This document shows, piece by piece, positions 1-9,427 of a stretch of 64,000 nucleotides of DNA. Made by a program: the position numbers and the translations under genes. The notes under the pieces were generated by a model. The model saw only the letters and a list, made by a program, of their open reading frames with translations. It had not been told where the DNA came from and did not search any database. How positions within the stretch are numbered: the first letter of the stretch is position 1; the number at the start of each line of letters is the position of its first letter. Source of the stretch: Kluyvera intermedia (lineage in GTDB: Bacteria; Pseudomonadota; Gammaproteobacteria; Enterobacterales; Enterobacteriaceae); the NCBI RefSeq assembly GCF_021440345.1, contig NZ_JAKCNS010000047.1:1-64000 (forward strand), read 5' to 3'.

Positions 1-261
1 ACCATGAAATATTGATTCCCTTAAACAAATTTGCCGCTAGCATATCATTCATATTAGTAATGTGATTTGTGCTTTGTTTTGTTATTAATATTGAATTAAT
101 AATTTGTTTATTTACCGCAGGTTGTAAACTTTGATTTTATCACTGTTGCATTAATGTATTTTTTTGTAATGTTAGAGTGATTTTTTAATAGGCGGAAGTA
201 TAACTTCCTACGACATTTATTCTAATATGATCATGGTGAGGTAAATCATAAGGATGAGATT

Positions 262-283
262 AATGTAATTAACTGATTACATT
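262..283. promoter_or_regulatory. Inverted repeat, candidate operator upstream of CsgD-like gene
   Basis: The sequence reads AATGTAAT, six bases, ATTACATT. The arms are perfect 8-bp inverted copies. The dyad lies about 210 bp upstream of the regulator's start codon. The spacing of the arms suits a dimeric helix-turn-helix protein. No binding protein can be assigned from sequence alone. Confidence 0.4.
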
Positions 284-451
284 GTGTTGCGTAGACTTAC
301 AAAAAAAGGTTGATATTCTTTTGACACCTCCAAGGAGTTCGTTCTATGCTATTTGTGTAATTAGGACTAATCTTATGAAATAAAGTTTCACAAATTGATT
401 GGTTCTTATTATTAATGGTATTAGGTTTGCCTTTGCTTTGACTTATTTAAT

Positions 452-464
452 CACCATGATGGTG
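452..464. promoter_or_regulatory. 13-bp palindrome in the CsgD-like 5' leader
   Basis: CACCAT-G-ATGGTG is a perfect inverted repeat with one central base. It ends 25 bases before the chosen start codon at 490. It could be an operator or, if transcribed, a small leader hairpin near the ribosome binding site. No protein is assigned. Confidence 0.3.
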
Positions 465-489
465 GATATGAACTATGGAGAGTTTCAAA

Positions 490-1143
490 ATGTTTGAAGT
501 GACAGAGAGTGTATCTAATTCCCGTAAAATTATTTTAATCACCCATCCGTCCGTGCAGGCAAACGCGTTTGCAAACTACCTCACTAATTTACTGTCAGTT
601 TCTGTTGATGTTCATAACATCAATAAGCCCCTGGTACAGCGCCTGAGTAAGGGAACTGTGGTGTTGTTCGATATCGCGGTTTCTAACAAAAAGCTGAACG
701 GTATTTGGCGTGACATTATTCGTGCTCAGTTCGACTCCCCACGTCTGCTGATTATTAATAGCGCGCAGAAGTATGAATTATACGAAATGGCGCAGTGGCC
801 TGCATTGTATGGCGTATTCCGTCACGACGATGAAGAATCGCGCTTAATTGAGGGCGTCAAAGCGGTGTTAAACGGCGAACAGACGGCTGAATTGAGCGTG
901 ATGCACCCGGCAATGTACGCAGTAGAACAAACCCCTGATACGAATGATAGCGTGCCGCTGACTGAGCGTGAATGCGAAATTCTGAACGAGTTACGCCATG
1001 GTGCAACCAATATGGATATTGCTCGTGCCTTGTTCATCAGTGAAAATACCGTGCGTACCCACCTGTATAATGTTTTCCGTAAACTCAGCGTGAAAAACAG
1101 AACTCAGGCGGTAAGCTGGGCGAACGAAAATCTGCGCCACTAA
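490..1143 (+). CDS. CsgD-family LuxR-type transcriptional regulator
   Basis: The 217-residue protein has a degenerate receiver-like N-terminal domain and a C-terminal LuxR/FixJ helix-turn-helix at about residues 145-215. The C-terminal part, including SENTVRTHLYN and KNRTQAVSWANENLR, closely resembles E. coli CsgD, the biofilm master regulator of curli and cellulose (216 aa). The start at 490 was preferred over the ATG at 475 because GGAGAG at 477-482 is well placed for it and the length then matches CsgD. No csg operon lies beside it, so its targets are unknown. In CsgD the receiver domain lacks normal phosphorylation residues, and the same probably applies here. It may be a CsgD paralogue with a different regulon. 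The next genes run in the opposite direction, so it is monocistronic. Confidence 0.8.
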   Translation: MFEVTESVSNSRKIILITHPSVQANAFANYLTNLLSVSVDVHNINKPLVQRLSKGTVVLFDIAVSNKKLNGIWRDIIRAQFDSPRLLIINSAQKYELYEMAQWPALYGVFRHDDEESRLIEGVKAVLNGEQTAELSVMHPAMYAVEQTPDTNDSVPLTERECEILNELRHGATNMDIARALFISENTVRTHLYNVFRKLSVKNRTQAVSWANENLRH

Positions 1144-1181
1144 TCGATAAACCATACCTGATAAAACACGCATTTCAGGAC

Positions 1182-1234
1182 GGCGGTAAGCGCGAACTGA
1201 TTTAAGTCAGTGATTCGAGTAAACGACTACCGCC
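1182..1234. repeat. Imperfect intergenic inverted repeat (possibly ERIC-related)
   Basis: GGCGGTA at 1182-1188 is mirrored by TACCGCC at 1228-1234. An inner pair, ACTGA (1196-1200) and TCAGT (1207-1211), gives a long stem-loop. The block lies between the convergent CsgD-like gene and ruvX. Its layout and flanking words such as TATGACGAG recall enterobacterial ERIC/IRU elements, but the match is weak. Confidence 0.35.
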
Positions 1235-1312
1235 AAGGTATATGCAATTTGCAATATGACGAGCGTAGTTATGTTGGCGAGTTCCCGGGAGGTTATTCCC
1301 GGGGCCGTCTGC

Positions 1313-1729
1313 CTAGAATCCCTGCTCGAAGAAGCTTTCCAGAATCACCACGGCAGATGCAGAGTCTACGCTGCCTTTGTCCAGCGCACGGAATCCACCG
1401 CGTTCAAACAACCCTGCGCGAGCCTCTACGGTACTCAATCTTTCGTCATGCAGCGTAATCGCCACGCCAAAGCGGCCATGAATTTTATTGGCAAAATTGC
1501 GTGCCCGGGCAGTTAACGGTTGCTCTGTGCCATCCATATTCAGCGGCAGACCCACGATCACCGATTCTGGCTGCCACTCTTTGAGCAGACGGCCAATAAT
1601 ATTCCAGTCCGGCGTACCGTCCTGTGCCTTGATAGCCGCCAGCGGGCGCGCCGTACCGGTAATGCGTTGGCCGATGGCCACGCCAATGCTGCGCGTGCCA
1701 AAGTCGAATGCCAGCAGTGTTCCACTCAT
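1313..1729 (-). CDS. ruvX: Holliday junction resolvase-like / pre-16S rRNA nuclease RuvX (YqgF)
   Basis: The 138-residue protein has an RNase H-like fold and matches YqgF in length. It opens with [11 protein letters not shown], which carries the first catalytic Asp, followed by VGLPLNMDG. The family is implicated in maturation of the 16S rRNA 5' end and was first described as a putative Holliday junction resolvase. The start codon overlaps the stop of yqgE by one base (TAATG), so the two genes are translationally coupled, as in E. coli. Confidence 0.95.
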   Translation of the reverse strand: MSGTLLAFDFGTRSIGVAIGQRITGTARPLAAIKAQDGTPDWNIIGRLLKEWQPESVIVGLPLNMDGTEQPLTARARNFANKIHGRFGVAITLHDERLSTVEARAGLFERGGFRALDKGSVDSASAVVILESFFEQGF

Positions 1730-2292
1730 TATGCGTGCCCCGCAGTGCCTGACATGGTCAGGATATTGATACCAATAAGCTTCGCCGCATCTTTCCAGCG
1801 ATCGCTAATAGGCGTTTTAAACAGAATATTCAGATCGGCCGGGGCGGTAAGCCAGGCGTTATCGAGGATCTCTTGCTCAAGCTGCCCTTTTTCCCAGGAT
1901 GCGTATCCCAGAGCAACCAGTACGTCCGACGGTTGACGTTCGGTACCCAGCGTTTCCAGTACGTCGCGTGATGTCGTGACAATGGTGTTGTCAGAGATGC
2001 GGATGCTGGAGGAGAACGCTGCCGGAGGCGTATGCACGATAAAACCGCGATCTTCTGCCAGTGGGCCACCCAGCATGACCGGTTTATCCAGACGGATAGA
2101 CGGATCGCGAGGGTCTGGCGTGATCTTCAGTTTTTCGAGGATCCCTTCGATCTGCAAATTATCCAGCGGTTTATTGATGATGATCCCCATTGCACCGTCA
2201 TCGTTATATTCGCAGATATAGACCACGGAACGACGGAAGATAGGATCCTGAAGGGTTGGCATAGCAATGAGAAAGTGATGCTGTAAATTCAT
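1729..2292 (-). CDS. yqgE: UPF0301/DUF179 family protein YqgE
   Basis: The 187-residue protein matches E. coli YqgE in length and sequence, including the N-terminal HHFLIAMP segment and the GGPL and ALGYASW motifs of the family. The fold is known but the biochemical role is not established. It is the first gene of the yqgE-ruvX pair, and conserved linkage to ruvX and gshB suggests a housekeeping role. A 146-bp gap separates it from gshB. That gap contains a GC-rich dyad at 2404-2423, but no minus-strand T-run follows it. Confidence 0.93.
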   Translation of the reverse strand: MNLQHHFLIAMPTLQDPIFRRSVVYICEYNDDGAMGIIINKPLDNLQIEGILEKLKITPDPRDPSIRLDKPVMLGGPLAEDRGFIVHTPPAAFSSSIRISDNTIVTTSRDVLETLGTERQPSDVLVALGYASWEKGQLEQEILDNAWLTAPADLNILFKTPISDRWKDAAKLIGINILTMSGTAGHA

Positions 2293-2438
2293 TATCAGAG
2301 GTTCTTGTCCTGTTTCAAAAAGCAGCAGCGCCCAGTATGAGGGGAAAGCGCACTGCTGTCACCAGGCTTGCCCGCTTGCTCAATGACTCAGGTGCCTGAC
2401 TGGCGGCGGGTTCCCTCCCGCCGTTTAAATACAACGTC

Positions 2439-3386
2439 TTATTTTTGCAGACGTTTTTCGATAGCATCCATCAACATACCGGTGATGGAAATCGGATATT
2501 CCGCTTCGATTTCACGCACGCAGGTTGGGCTGGTGACGTTAATTTCTGTCAGGCGGTCGCCGATGATATCGAGGCCAACGAAGATCAAGCCTTTTGCTTT
2601 CAGCGTCGGGCCGACTTTACGGGCGATAGCCCAATCGCTTTCGCTTAACGGACGCGGCTCACCGCGACCACCGGCGGCCAGGTTGCCGCGCGTTTCGCCG
2701 CCCTGCGGGATACGGGCCAGGCAGTAAGGCACCGGCTCGCCGTCAATGACCAGCACGCGTTTGTCGCCATCTTTGATAGCCGGCAGGTAGTTTTGCGCCA
2801 TGCAATAGCGACTACCCAGCTCGGTCAGTGTTTCAGCAATCACACCGATATTCGGATCGCCTTCCTTCACGCGGAAGATAGACGCGCCGCCCATACCATC
2901 CAGCGGTTTCATAATGATGTCGCCGTGTTTTTCCCAGAACGCTTTCAGCTGTGCTTTATTACGCGTCACCAGCGTTTCCGGCGTCAGGTCGGAGAACCAT
3001 GCGGTGAACAGCTTCTCGTTACAGTCGCGCAGGCTCTGCGGCTTGTTGACGATAAGCGTACCTTGCTCTTCTGCGCGCTCAAGAATATAGGTCGCGTAGA
3101 TAAATTCAGTATCGAACGGCGGATCTTTACGCATCAAAACAACGTCGAGATCGGCCAGCTTAATATCCTGCTCGCTGCCGAACTCGTACCATTTGTCGTA
3201 GTTCTGCTCAACGCTCAGCAGACGCGTTCGGGCGTGCGACACGCCGTTTTCCAGATACAGGTCATTCATCTCCATATAGTGGAGTTCGTAACCGCGACGC
3301 TGTGCTTCCAGCAGCATAGCGAAGCTGGTGTCTTTCTTGATGTTGATGCTTGCGATGGGATCCATCACGATGCCGAGCTTGATCAT
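2439..3386 (-). CDS. gshB: Glutathione synthase
   Basis: This enzyme joins gamma-glutamylcysteine to glycine with ATP, the second step of glutathione synthesis in the cytosol. The 315-residue protein has the ATP-grasp fold. The N-terminal domain begins MIKLGIVMDPI, the ATP-binding flexible loop is seen in MKPLDGMGGAS, and the metal-binding segment is EINVTSPT near the C-terminus. Length matches the family (about 316). It follows rsmE by 12 bases on the same strand, as in E. coli, so the two are probably co-transcribed. Confidence 0.97.
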   Translation of the reverse strand: MIKLGIVMDPIASINIKKDTSFAMLLEAQRRGYELHYMEMNDLYLENGVSHARTRLLSVEQNYDKWYEFGSEQDIKLADLDVVLMRKDPPFDTEFIYATYILERAEEQGTLIVNKPQSLRDCNEKLFTAWFSDLTPETLVTRNKAQLKAFWEKHGDIIMKPLDGMGGASIFRVKEGDPNIGVIAETLTELGSRYCMAQNYLPAIKDGDKRVLVIDGEPVPYCLARIPQGGETRGNLAAGGRGEPRPLSESDWAIARKVGPTLKAKGLIFVGLDIIGDRLTEINVTSPTCVREIEAEYPISITGMLMDAIEKRLQK

Positions 3387-3398
3387 TATTGTTCTCCT

Positions 3399-4130
3399 TT
3401 AACCCAAATCGCCAAAGCGCACCTGCAGTGCGGTGATGGCGGTGAGTGCGGTAGTCTCTGTGCGCAAAACGCGAGGCCCCAACAGAATATCAGTAAACTG
3501 GTAGCGTGCGGTCATGGCAATTTCATCCGCTGACAGGCCGCCTTCTGGGCCAATCAGTAACCTTACACGTTCCACCGGCTGCGGCAGGGTGTTAATGCTG
3601 GCGCTGGCGCGTGGATGCAGATTCAGTTTCAGCGCATCATCCTGTTCAGCGCACCACGCTTCGACGTCCATTGCCGGGCGAATCTCCGGTACGACGTTGC
3701 GGCCACACTGCTCGCAGGCAGCAATGGCAATTTTTTGCCACTGCTGGAGCTTCTTATTCAGACGCTCGGCATCCAGTTTAACCCCGCAGCGCTCAGAAAA
3801 AAGTGGCGTAATGAGGCTTACACCCAGTTCTATCGATTTCTGGATAGTGAATTCCATTTTGTCGCCCCGCGACATCACCTGACCCAGATGAATATGCACC
3901 GGAGATTCACGGTCATCCGTCTCGCCGCGCTGGATCTCGACCATCACATTTTTCTTGCTGGCATCGGTAATGACGGCTTCAAAAACCTGATTGCTGCCGT
4001 CGAATAGCTGAATCGCCTGGCCCTTACCCATGCGCAGGACACGGCCAACGTGGTTAGCGGCATCCTCGCACAGGGGGATCTGCGTGCCGACGGTTATCGA
4101 TTCCGGGTGGTAGATGCGGGGGATACGCAT
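3399..4130 (-). CDS. rsmE: 16S rRNA m3U1498 methyltransferase
   Basis: RsmE methylates U1498 of 16S rRNA in the assembled 30S subunit using S-adenosylmethionine. The 243-residue protein has an N-terminal PUA-like domain and a C-terminal SPOUT trefoil-knot domain. The knot is recognised by [13 protein letters not shown] and [15 protein letters not shown], which form the SAM pocket. Length equals that of E. coli RsmE. It heads the rsmE-gshB unit and is separated from endA by about 190 bp containing an ERIC-like repeat. Confidence 0.96.
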   Translation of the reverse strand: MRIPRIYHPESITVGTQIPLCEDAANHVGRVLRMGKGQAIQLFDGSNQVFEAVITDASKKNVMVEIQRGETDDRESPVHIHLGQVMSRGDKMEFTIQKSIELGVSLITPLFSERCGVKLDAERLNKKLQQWQKIAIAACEQCGRNVVPEIRPAMDVEAWCAEQDDALKLNLHPRASASINTLPQPVERVRLLIGPEGGLSADEIAMTARYQFTDILLGPRVLRTETTALTAITALQVRFGDLG

Positions 4131-4202
4131 AGTCTGAATTCCATCTGTAGCTATGCCCTCAACTTATGAAGAGGGCAGGGAAAATGAACGATTGCCGCTA
4201 GT

Positions 4203-4318
4203 GTATACGTAAAATCATGCAAGATGCATCAAGGCGGCAAGAGAGTACATCCCGATGAGCTTATTTAGGTAAGTGATTCGGCAGCCGCCGCCGAGGCCGC
4301 CTGAAGGATAACGTCTAT
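4203..4318. repeat. Degenerate ERIC/IRU-like repeat
   Basis: The sequence between endA and rsmE shares word order with enterobacterial ERIC elements. It has AAGGCGGCAAG, then an ATCCC..GAGCTTA..TAGGTAAGTGA core, then CTGAAGGATAACG. The outer ends (ATACGT and ACGTCTAT) are roughly inverted. Many positions differ from the consensus, so this is probably an old, diverged copy. It lies in a transcribed intergenic space and could affect mRNA 3' ends. Confidence 0.45.
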
Positions 4319-4322
4319 TGGG

Positions 4323-5030
4323 TTAGCTCTTTTGCGCCTGACAAGCCTGCTGGACATAAGGATTGTGATTGCCCTGTACTTTGGCGATACGCTCGTCTCG
4401 CTGACACTCCCAGCTGCTGACCGGATACATTTTATTCCAGGCGTTGAACAGCTGAGTTTGCTGGCGGGAAAGGGTCAGGCTGTAGCGGTCGCGCATATAG
4501 AAGTAAATGCGGGCAATCGCCCCGCGCGAACGTTCCGGTGGCTCGGCAACTTTGGCTTTGAAATCGACCTTCATGCCGCACTGGCCGTACTGACCTTCGC
4601 CACCATTCCACTGGCTGTACATGAAATTAGCTCGGTCACCGTTAACCTCGCCGACGGCGGGCTGCAGGTTATGCATATCGCTTTCTATTTTGCGATACTC
4701 CGGATCTTTGGCGCAGTTTTTTCTGCCGCCGTCCTGCCAGCACTGACGCTGATGGCCAAACTGCCATGCCGGTACCACGTGTTCCCATTCGACACGGCTG
4801 GCGCGGTTTTCGTTTTTACGCACTTTATAGCCGCAGGATTCCAGATCGATAACGCCTTTCTTACCCTGCCAGTTGATTTTACAGCCGCAGTAAAAGTCGC
4901 CGGGAACGTCATTATTGACCTTCACGCCCGCTGCTTTAGCCTGGGAAAAATTATTGATGCCTTCGGCTAATGCCTGGCCTGAAAGCGCCGTCGCCAGGAA
5001 CGCGGCGGCAAAAGACAATTTACGGTACAT
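4323..5030 (-). CDS. endA: Periplasmic deoxyribonuclease I (endonuclease I)
   Basis: EndA is a non-specific periplasmic DNase that cuts duplex DNA. The 235-residue precursor starts [10 protein letters not shown] and has a typical Sec signal peptide ending near GQALA-EG. The start at 5030 was chosen over the upstream in-frame ATG at 5087 because it places the signal peptide at the N-terminus and gives the E. coli length. The endonuclease I motif [14 protein letters not shown] holds the catalytic His region, and [13 protein letters not shown] and several conserved Cys residues are present. Confidence 0.96.
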   Translation of the reverse strand: MYRKLSFAAAFLATALSGQALAEGINNFSQAKAAGVKVNNDVPGDFYCGCKINWQGKKGVIDLESCGYKVRKNENRASRVEWEHVVPAWQFGHQRQCWQDGGRKNCAKDPEYRKIESDMHNLQPAVGEVNGDRANFMYSQWNGGEGQYGQCGMKVDFKAKVAEPPERSRGAIARIYFYMRDRYSLTLSRQQTQLFNAWNKMYPVSSWECQRDERIAKVQGNHNPYVQQACQAQKS

Positions 5031-5124
5031 CACGAACTCCATCTCAAAACGAGCCCGCAACGTAACGAATGTGGTTGTCAGATGCAATCAGTTAGAACGG
5101 AAAACTTCCTGAAATTTCCAATGG

Positions 5125-5625
5125 TTACATTTCTGCAACTAATGGCTCGCCGCAGTGAACGCAGCGGTAGGTGGCTTCACCGCGCAGTACACGGTTATGG
5201 CGACGGACGGTGAGCTGATGTAGTTGGCAGCGGCAGCGATAGGGGAAGGTTTGGCGGCGCACGGATTCCAGCTCAAACTGATGCGTACGGCGAGCGGGTA
5301 CGCCGAGTACGCTCTCCATCATCCATTTCCACTCTTTACCGTGTGGCGGCACACGGCCAAAGTGCTTCCATACCAGTAGATGCGCCAGCTCGTGTGGCAC
5401 CACTTCATCAATAAACGCCTGCTGATTCTCCTGCAATAGCACCGGATTGAGGCGGATTTCATACTGCTGAAGCCACGCGGTGCCGGCTGAGGTGCCGCGC
5501 TGTTGATAAACCAGCTTCGGTTCCGGGTAGTTTCGGCCCAGCGCAAGGTTGGCCTGGGCGAGTTTTTCCCGCAGGCTGCGCATAACGTTTTGCTGGATGG
5601 CGATAGGAATTCGAGGGCTTTTCAT
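5125..5625 (-). CDS. sprT: SprT family zinc metallopeptidase-like protein
   Basis: The 166-residue protein has the HELAH zinc-binding motif in its central part and two Cys pairs at the C-terminus (CRC and CVHC) that form a zinc ribbon. It matches E. coli SprT (165 aa), which was found through its effect on bolA expression. Its substrate is not established. The fold is shared with the eukaryotic DNA-protein crosslink protease SPRTN. It sits between endA and galP on the same strand, as in E. coli. Confidence 0.93.
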   Translation of the reverse strand: MKSPRIPIAIQQNVMRSLREKLAQANLALGRNYPEPKLVYQQRGTSAGTAWLQQYEIRLNPVLLQENQQAFIDEVVPHELAHLLVWKHFGRVPPHGKEWKWMMESVLGVPARRTHQFELESVRRQTFPYRCRCQLHQLTVRRHNRVLRGEATYRCVHCGEPLVAEM

Positions 5626-5668
5626 AACGGCTGAGGATAAAACGTGAGGCGGGGTGGTGCAAGGGGAA

Positions 5669-5690
5669 GCTTCCTCCCGCAGGAGGAAGC
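5669..5690 (-). terminator. Hairpin downstream of galP
   Basis: GCTTCCTCC and GGAGGAAGC form a perfect 9-bp stem with a CGCA loop. It starts about 10 bases after the galP stop. On the minus strand it is followed by TTCCCCTT, a weak T-rich tail, so termination may be partial. Confidence 0.6.
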
Positions 5691-5701
5691 GTCATTCAGG
5701 G

Positions 5702-7096
5702 TTAGTCGCGAGCGCCAATTTCGCGCAGCGGACGGCCCTTCATCAGGTTACGTTCAATGTGTTCCAGAGAGACGTTTTTGGTTTCTGGAATCAGCCACAG
5801 GGTCAGGAAGATGAACAGCACGTTCAGGCCGCCGTAAACCCAGAAGGTATTGGCGCTGCCCAGCGAGTTCAGCATCGTCAGGAAGGTCGCGCCGACTATC
5901 ATGTTGGCAATCCAGTTGGTGGCGGTCGAGCAGGTGATACCAAAATCACGGCCTTTCAGCGGCTGGATTTCAGAACACAGAACCCAAATCAGCGGACCGG
6001 CGCTCATTGCAAAACCGACGATGAACATCAGCAGCATCAGAACCGCAATGTACTGCGCGGCGGCAGAGTGAATGCCAATGTGCATCATGCTGCCCAGTAC
6101 GCCCATGCCGACGGCCATGACGATAAAGCCGAGAATAAGCGTTGGTTTACGGCCCCAGCGGTCAACCAGACCGATAGCGATAAAGGTCGCCAGCACGTTG
6201 GTTAAACCAACGATAACCGTTCCCCACATCTGCTCGGTGGTGTTGATGTAACCCGCCAGTTCGAAAATCTTCGGCGCGTAGTACATGATGACGTTCATCC
6301 CGGTGAACTGCTGCATCACCTGCAACAGAATGCCGAGGAACACCGCGCGGCGGAAGTTGCTGTTCTCTTTAAACAGCGCCCAGCCGCTCTGTTTTACCTT
6401 CAGGCTTTCACGGATTTCGTCCAGTTCACGTTTGGCTTCGGCGCTGGTATCACGCAGACGCAGCAGCACGCGCTCAGCATCGTTGAAGCGACGTTTGGCG
6501 GCGAACCAACGCGGGCTGTCCGGCAGGAAAATGACGCCAATCAGCAGCAGGATTGCAGGGATGATGATAACCCCCAGCATCCAGCGCCATGCGCCGCTGT
6601 AGCTGAATGCGGTATCGGACAGGTAGGCGCCGAGAATACCGATGGTGATCATCAGCTGGTACATAGAGATCATGCTGCCGCGAATTTTCTCCGGGGCAAT
6701 CTCAGACAGGTACAGCGGGGCGGTGTAGGACGCCACGCCGACGGCCAGACCCAGCAGCACGCGGGACACCAGCAGTACTTCGACGTTTGGCGCGGCGGCA
6801 GAGAACAGGGAGCCGGCAACAAACAGGATCGCGCCGATCATCAGGCTTTTCTTACGACCCAAACGGAAGGAGAGCCAGCCGCTGCCGACGGCACCCACCG
6901 CAGCACCGAACATCATGGAGCTCACCACCCACTCTTGCGTATGTGCACTGAGCTGGAAATCGGTAGTAATAAAGGGCAATGCACCGGCAATAACGCCGAT
7001 ATCAAGGCCGAACAGCAGTCCGGCCAGAGCGGCTAAAAAACAGACAAAGAAGGTCATTGTCTTGTTAGAGCGACCCTGTTTTTTGTTGTTAGGCAT
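5702..7096 (-). CDS. galP: Galactose:H+ symporter, MFS sugar porter family
   Basis: GalP imports galactose, and glucose with lower priority, using the proton gradient. The 464-residue protein has the E. coli length and twelve predicted membrane helices. Sugar-porter signatures are present: GRKKS after helix 2, PDSPRW at the end of the first half, QQFTG in helix 7, DRWGRK, and PETKN near the C-terminus. The start at 7096 was chosen because GGAGGG lies just upstream and the product then begins [12 protein letters not shown], like the E. coli protein. Regulation by CRP and GalR/GalS is supported by sites at 7162-7196 and 7363-7378. Confidence 0.97.
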   Translation of the reverse strand: MPNNKKQGRSNKTMTFFVCFLAALAGLLFGLDIGVIAGALPFITTDFQLSAHTQEWVVSSMMFGAAVGAVGSGWLSFRLGRKKSLMIGAILFVAGSLFSAAAPNVEVLLVSRVLLGLAVGVASYTAPLYLSEIAPEKIRGSMISMYQLMITIGILGAYLSDTAFSYSGAWRWMLGVIIIPAILLLIGVIFLPDSPRWFAAKRRFNDAERVLLRLRDTSAEAKRELDEIRESLKVKQSGWALFKENSNFRRAVFLGILLQVMQQFTGMNVIMYYAPKIFELAGYINTTEQMWGTVIVGLTNVLATFIAIGLVDRWGRKPTLILGFIVMAVGMGVLGSMMHIGIHSAAAQYIAVLMLLMFIVGFAMSAGPLIWVLCSEIQPLKGRDFGITCSTATNWIANMIVGATFLTMLNSLGSANTFWVYGGLNVLFIFLTLWLIPETKNVSLEHIERNLMKGRPLREIGARD

Positions 7097-7161
7097 AATG
7101 CCCTCCAGTTGAGTCATTGATTTTGTAGATGCTTAGGGTAGGAGAGTACGAAGTAAAAAAA

Positions 7162-7177
7162 TGTGATAACAATCACG
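7162..7177. promoter_or_regulatory. CRP-cAMP binding site upstream of galP
   Basis: TGTGA, six bases, TCACG matches the CRP consensus (TGTGA-N6-TCACA) at nine of ten positions. It lies 66-81 bp upstream of the galP start codon and four bases from a GalR-type operator. Activation of galP by CRP is known in E. coli. Confidence 0.8.
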
Positions 7178-7180
7178 ACT

Positions 7181-7196
7181 GTGTAATCGGTTACAC
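7181..7196. promoter_or_regulatory. GalR/GalS operator (proximal) of galP
   Basis: The 16-mer GTGTAATCGGTTACAC fits the Gal repressor consensus GTGTAANCGNTTACAC at every fixed position. It sits next to the CRP site upstream of galP, so galactose-responsive repression is expected. Confidence 0.88.
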
Positions 7197-7362
7197 TACG
7201 GTTTTGGTTAAAATTAAGTTAAAACACAATGAAATCAAATGTATTTGTCTATTTTTACCAGGTGATAAAAGCAAATAATGAGAATTAACTGAAACACAAC
7301 GCATAAAGATGAAAAGGCGTTTCAGTGCGACGTGGAGGGGCTTTGTCCACGCCATTTTAATT

Positions 7363-7378
7363 ATGTAATCGCTTTCAT
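7363..7378. promoter_or_regulatory. Second GalR/GalS-like operator upstream of galP
   Basis: ATGTAATCGCTTTCAT matches the Gal operator consensus at most positions, including the central AATCGCTT. It lies about 182 bp from the proximal operator. Two separated operators would allow looping by GalR tetramers. No gene lies between galP and the metK terminator apart from these sites. Confidence 0.6.
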
Positions 7379-7430
7379 CAATTTGTGTGGAAGTGTAAAT
7401 TAATACGTAGATGGGGAATAGGCAGGCATA

Positions 7431-7456
7431 AAAAAGCCAGCGCGAGGCTGGCTTTT
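7431..7456 (-). terminator. Rho-independent terminator of metK
   Basis: AAAAGCCAGC and GCTGGCTTTT form a strong stem with a GCGAG loop just downstream of the metK stop. The A-run on the plus strand gives a U-tract in the metK transcript. The T-run on the other side could make it bidirectional. Confidence 0.9.
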
Positions 7457-7472
7457 ATCGAGGAGGCGGGAC

Positions 7473-8627
7473 TTATTTCAGGCCAGCGGCTTCGCGCAGC
7501 TGGGCTGCTTTGTCGGTTTTTTCCCATGGGAAATGTTCGCGACCGAAGTGACCGTATGCTGCCGTCTCTTTGTAGATTGGGTGCAGCAGGTCCAGCATCT
7601 GAATCAGGCCGTATGGACGCAGGTCGAAGAACTCGCGTACCAGCAGGGTCAGCTGTTCAGTTGGCACTTTTTCGGTGCCAAAGGTTTCAACCATGATGGA
7701 GGTTGGCTCTGCCACGCCGATAGCGTAGGAAACCTGAATTTCACAACGGTCAGCCAGGCCAGCAGCAACGATGTTCTTCGCCACATAACGTGCGGCGTAC
7801 GCTGCGGAACGGTCAACTTTAGAAGGATCTTTACCGGAGAATGCACCGCCACCGTGACGAGCCATGCCGCCGTAGGTATCAACGATGATTTTACGACCGG
7901 TCAGACCGCAGTCACCCATTGGGCCACCGATAACGAAACGGCCGGTTGGGTTGATGAAGAATTTGGTCGATGCGTTCAGCCACTCGGTTGGCAGAACTGG
8001 CTTGATAATCTCTTCCATCACCGCTTCCTGCAGCGATTTCTGATCGATGCTTTCAGCGTGCTGGGTAGACAGAACCACGGCGTCAATACCAACAACTTTG
8101 CCGTCGTCGTACTGGAAGGTCACCTGGCTTTTCGCATCCGGACGCAGCCACGGCAGGGTGCCGTTTTTACGCACTTCAGCCTGACGCTGCACCAGACGGT
8201 GTGCGTAGGTGATTGGCGCTGGCATCAGCACGTCGGTTTCGTTGGTTGCATAGCCAAACATCAGGCCCTGGTCGCCAGCACCCTGTTCCAGCGGGTCAGC
8301 GCGGTCAACGCCCTGGTTGATGTCCGGAGACTGTTTACCGATAGCGCTCAGTACCGCACAGGAGTTGGCATCAAAGCCCATATCCGAATGCACATAGCCA
8401 ATTTCGCGAACGGTTTGACGGGTGATCTCTTCGATATCAACCCATGCGCTGGTGGTGATTTCACCGCCGACCAGCACCATACCGGTTTTGACGTAGGTTT
8501 CGCACGCTACGCGGGCTTTAGGATCCTGCTCGAGGATCGCGTCCAGCACGGCGTCAGAAATTTGGTCCGCAATTTTGTCAGGATGCCCTTCGGATACAGA
8601 CTCGGACGTAAAAAGGTGTTTTGCCAT
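7473..8627 (-). CDS. metK: S-adenosylmethionine synthetase
   Basis: MetK makes S-adenosylmethionine from methionine and ATP and releases phosphate and pyrophosphate. The 384-residue protein equals the E. coli enzyme in length. Diagnostic motifs are GHPDK near residue 14 (ATP binding), the signature GAGDQG around residue 115, and GGGAFSGKD, a glycine-rich phosphate loop. The start at 8627 gives [12 protein letters not shown], as in E. coli, rather than the upstream in-frame ATG at 8639. It is monocistronic with its own terminator at 7431-7456. Candidate MetJ boxes lie upstream at 8749-8772. Confidence 0.98.
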   Translation of the reverse strand: MAKHLFTSESVSEGHPDKIADQISDAVLDAILEQDPKARVACETYVKTGMVLVGGEITTSAWVDIEEITRQTVREIGYVHSDMGFDANSCAVLSAIGKQSPDINQGVDRADPLEQGAGDQGLMFGYATNETDVLMPAPITYAHRLVQRQAEVRKNGTLPWLRPDAKSQVTFQYDDGKVVGIDAVVLSTQHAESIDQKSLQEAVMEEIIKPVLPTEWLNASTKFFINPTGRFVIGGPMGDCGLTGRKIIVDTYGGMARHGGGAFSGKDPSKVDRSAAYAARYVAKNIVAAGLADRCEIQVSYAIGVAEPTSIMVETFGTEKVPTEQLTLLVREFFDLRPYGLIQMLDLLHPIYKETAAYGHFGREHFPWEKTDKAAQLREAAGLK

Positions 8628-9287
8628 ATTTAATATCACCCAATAGGAATTTGGTTAGCTCGAACTGTCGTGCTGCATAGTCACGATGGAGGATTCTACC
8701 ACGGACTTGTACGTTGCTGTCACTGGCAGTCTGAGTGTTAATCGGTATAGATGGATTAACATCTGGACGGCTATTTTAGGTCACATCTTCATCCCATTGC
8801 CAGTTTTTTTTGAGATGCCTCTCATTCTGCTGCTCAATGGAATGGAAATTTTTCCTGACACTGTCGTCAACGTACACATTTATGTTTTGCTTTTTTCCTG
8901 CCTTATGGGTATAAAACGCCGCGCGCGGCTCATACCAATAAGCACACGTCATTTTCTACGTGTCGCCACTTCCAGCCGGGCTAAAACTTTTGCTTTGGCT
9001 TGTTGGTTCGTCCTTTTATCTATGTGGGGCGACCGTGGAGGTGATACGAGATAATGAACCGTTGTATTCTGCCGATTTTGTCGTGCCGTTCTGGCGCGGA
9101 CATACTCCCCGCAACCCCCATTTCTGCTTTGCATACCAGCCGATGTTATACCCATTTCGGCGCTTCTCAGGACTCCAGAGCCGGTAGGTAACTGAAGACT
9201 GAACAAGGGCGCTCTTGCTGCGGCAAGGGTTTTCTCGTGGTTTCGCTGAACCGTCATACCAGGTTCAGGTGCGTGTTTTACAATGAT
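8628..9287. other. metK-yqgB/speA intergenic region
   Basis: This region separates the divergent metK and speA units and should hold both promoters. Candidate MetJ boxes are at 8749-8772. A 6-bp inverted repeat (ACACGT, eight bases, ACGTGT) lies at 8944-8963. An open frame at 8686-9054 could encode 122 residues. It has no recognisable domain and no good ribosome binding site, so it is not called as a gene. Confidence 0.5.
8749..8772. promoter_or_regulatory. Candidate tandem MetJ boxes upstream of metK
   Basis: Three adjacent 8-mers, AGATGGAT, TAACATCT and GGACGGCT, match the met-box consensus AGACGTCT at 5, 5 and 6 of 8 positions. MetJ binds such tandem boxes at methionine genes including metK. 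The individual matches are moderate. The call rests on their tandem arrangement and position 122-145 bp upstream of the metK start. Confidence 0.45.
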
Positions 9288-9419
9288 ATGAATAAGAAAC
9301 CGGTCGCACAGTCGGTGCGTCAGCATGTTCTGCTGGCTAATCCGTCTGTTTATGGGTTGTTATCGCAACGTTACGCTGCGATAGTAGTTAACTGTTTTAC
9401 ACTTGTTACAAATAATTGA
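9288..9419 (+). CDS. yqgB: Small protein YqgB, speA leader ORF
   Basis: The 43-residue product starts [12 protein letters not shown] and ends [11 protein letters not shown]. It aligns along its length with E. coli YqgB (43 aa), for example GLLSQ and [10 protein letters not shown]. Its stop codon lies only eight bases before the speA start codon. It is therefore translated on the speA leader and may influence speA translation or transcription. Its molecular function is not known to me. In-frame codons extend further upstream, but the start at 9288 gives the conserved length. Confidence 0.82.
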   Translation: MNKKPVAQSVRQHVLLANPSVYGLLSQRYAAIVVNCFTLVTNN

Positions 9420-9427
9420 GGTTCGCT

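Larger units (their letters stand above)
1..489. other. AT-rich non-coding leader of the CsgD-like gene
   Basis: This stretch holds no credible gene. It is strikingly AT-rich compared with the rest of the window and runs up to the regulator at 490. It contains an inverted repeat at 262-283 and a 13-bp palindrome at 452-464. A TTGACT hexamer lies at 438-443, but no convincing -10 follows it. Long AT-rich upstream regions are known for csgD-type genes, where H-NS, IHF, OmpR and other regulators bind. That parallel is an inference here. The gene to the left lies outside the window. Confidence 0.6.

Noticed and set aside
2404..2423. GC-rich hairpin read as the gshB terminator
   Set aside because: The stem is sound, but on the minus strand no T-run follows. 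The TTTAAAT lies on the wrong side for gshB.
7533..8633. Open frame of 366 codons opposite metK
   Set aside because: It lies wholly inside metK on the other strand and reflects codon bias. No homology signal is visible.
8686..9054. Possible 122-residue gene between metK and speA
   Set aside because: No ribosome binding site, no domain and unusual composition. It overlaps the probable metK control region. I could not match it to any E. coli small gene in this interval.
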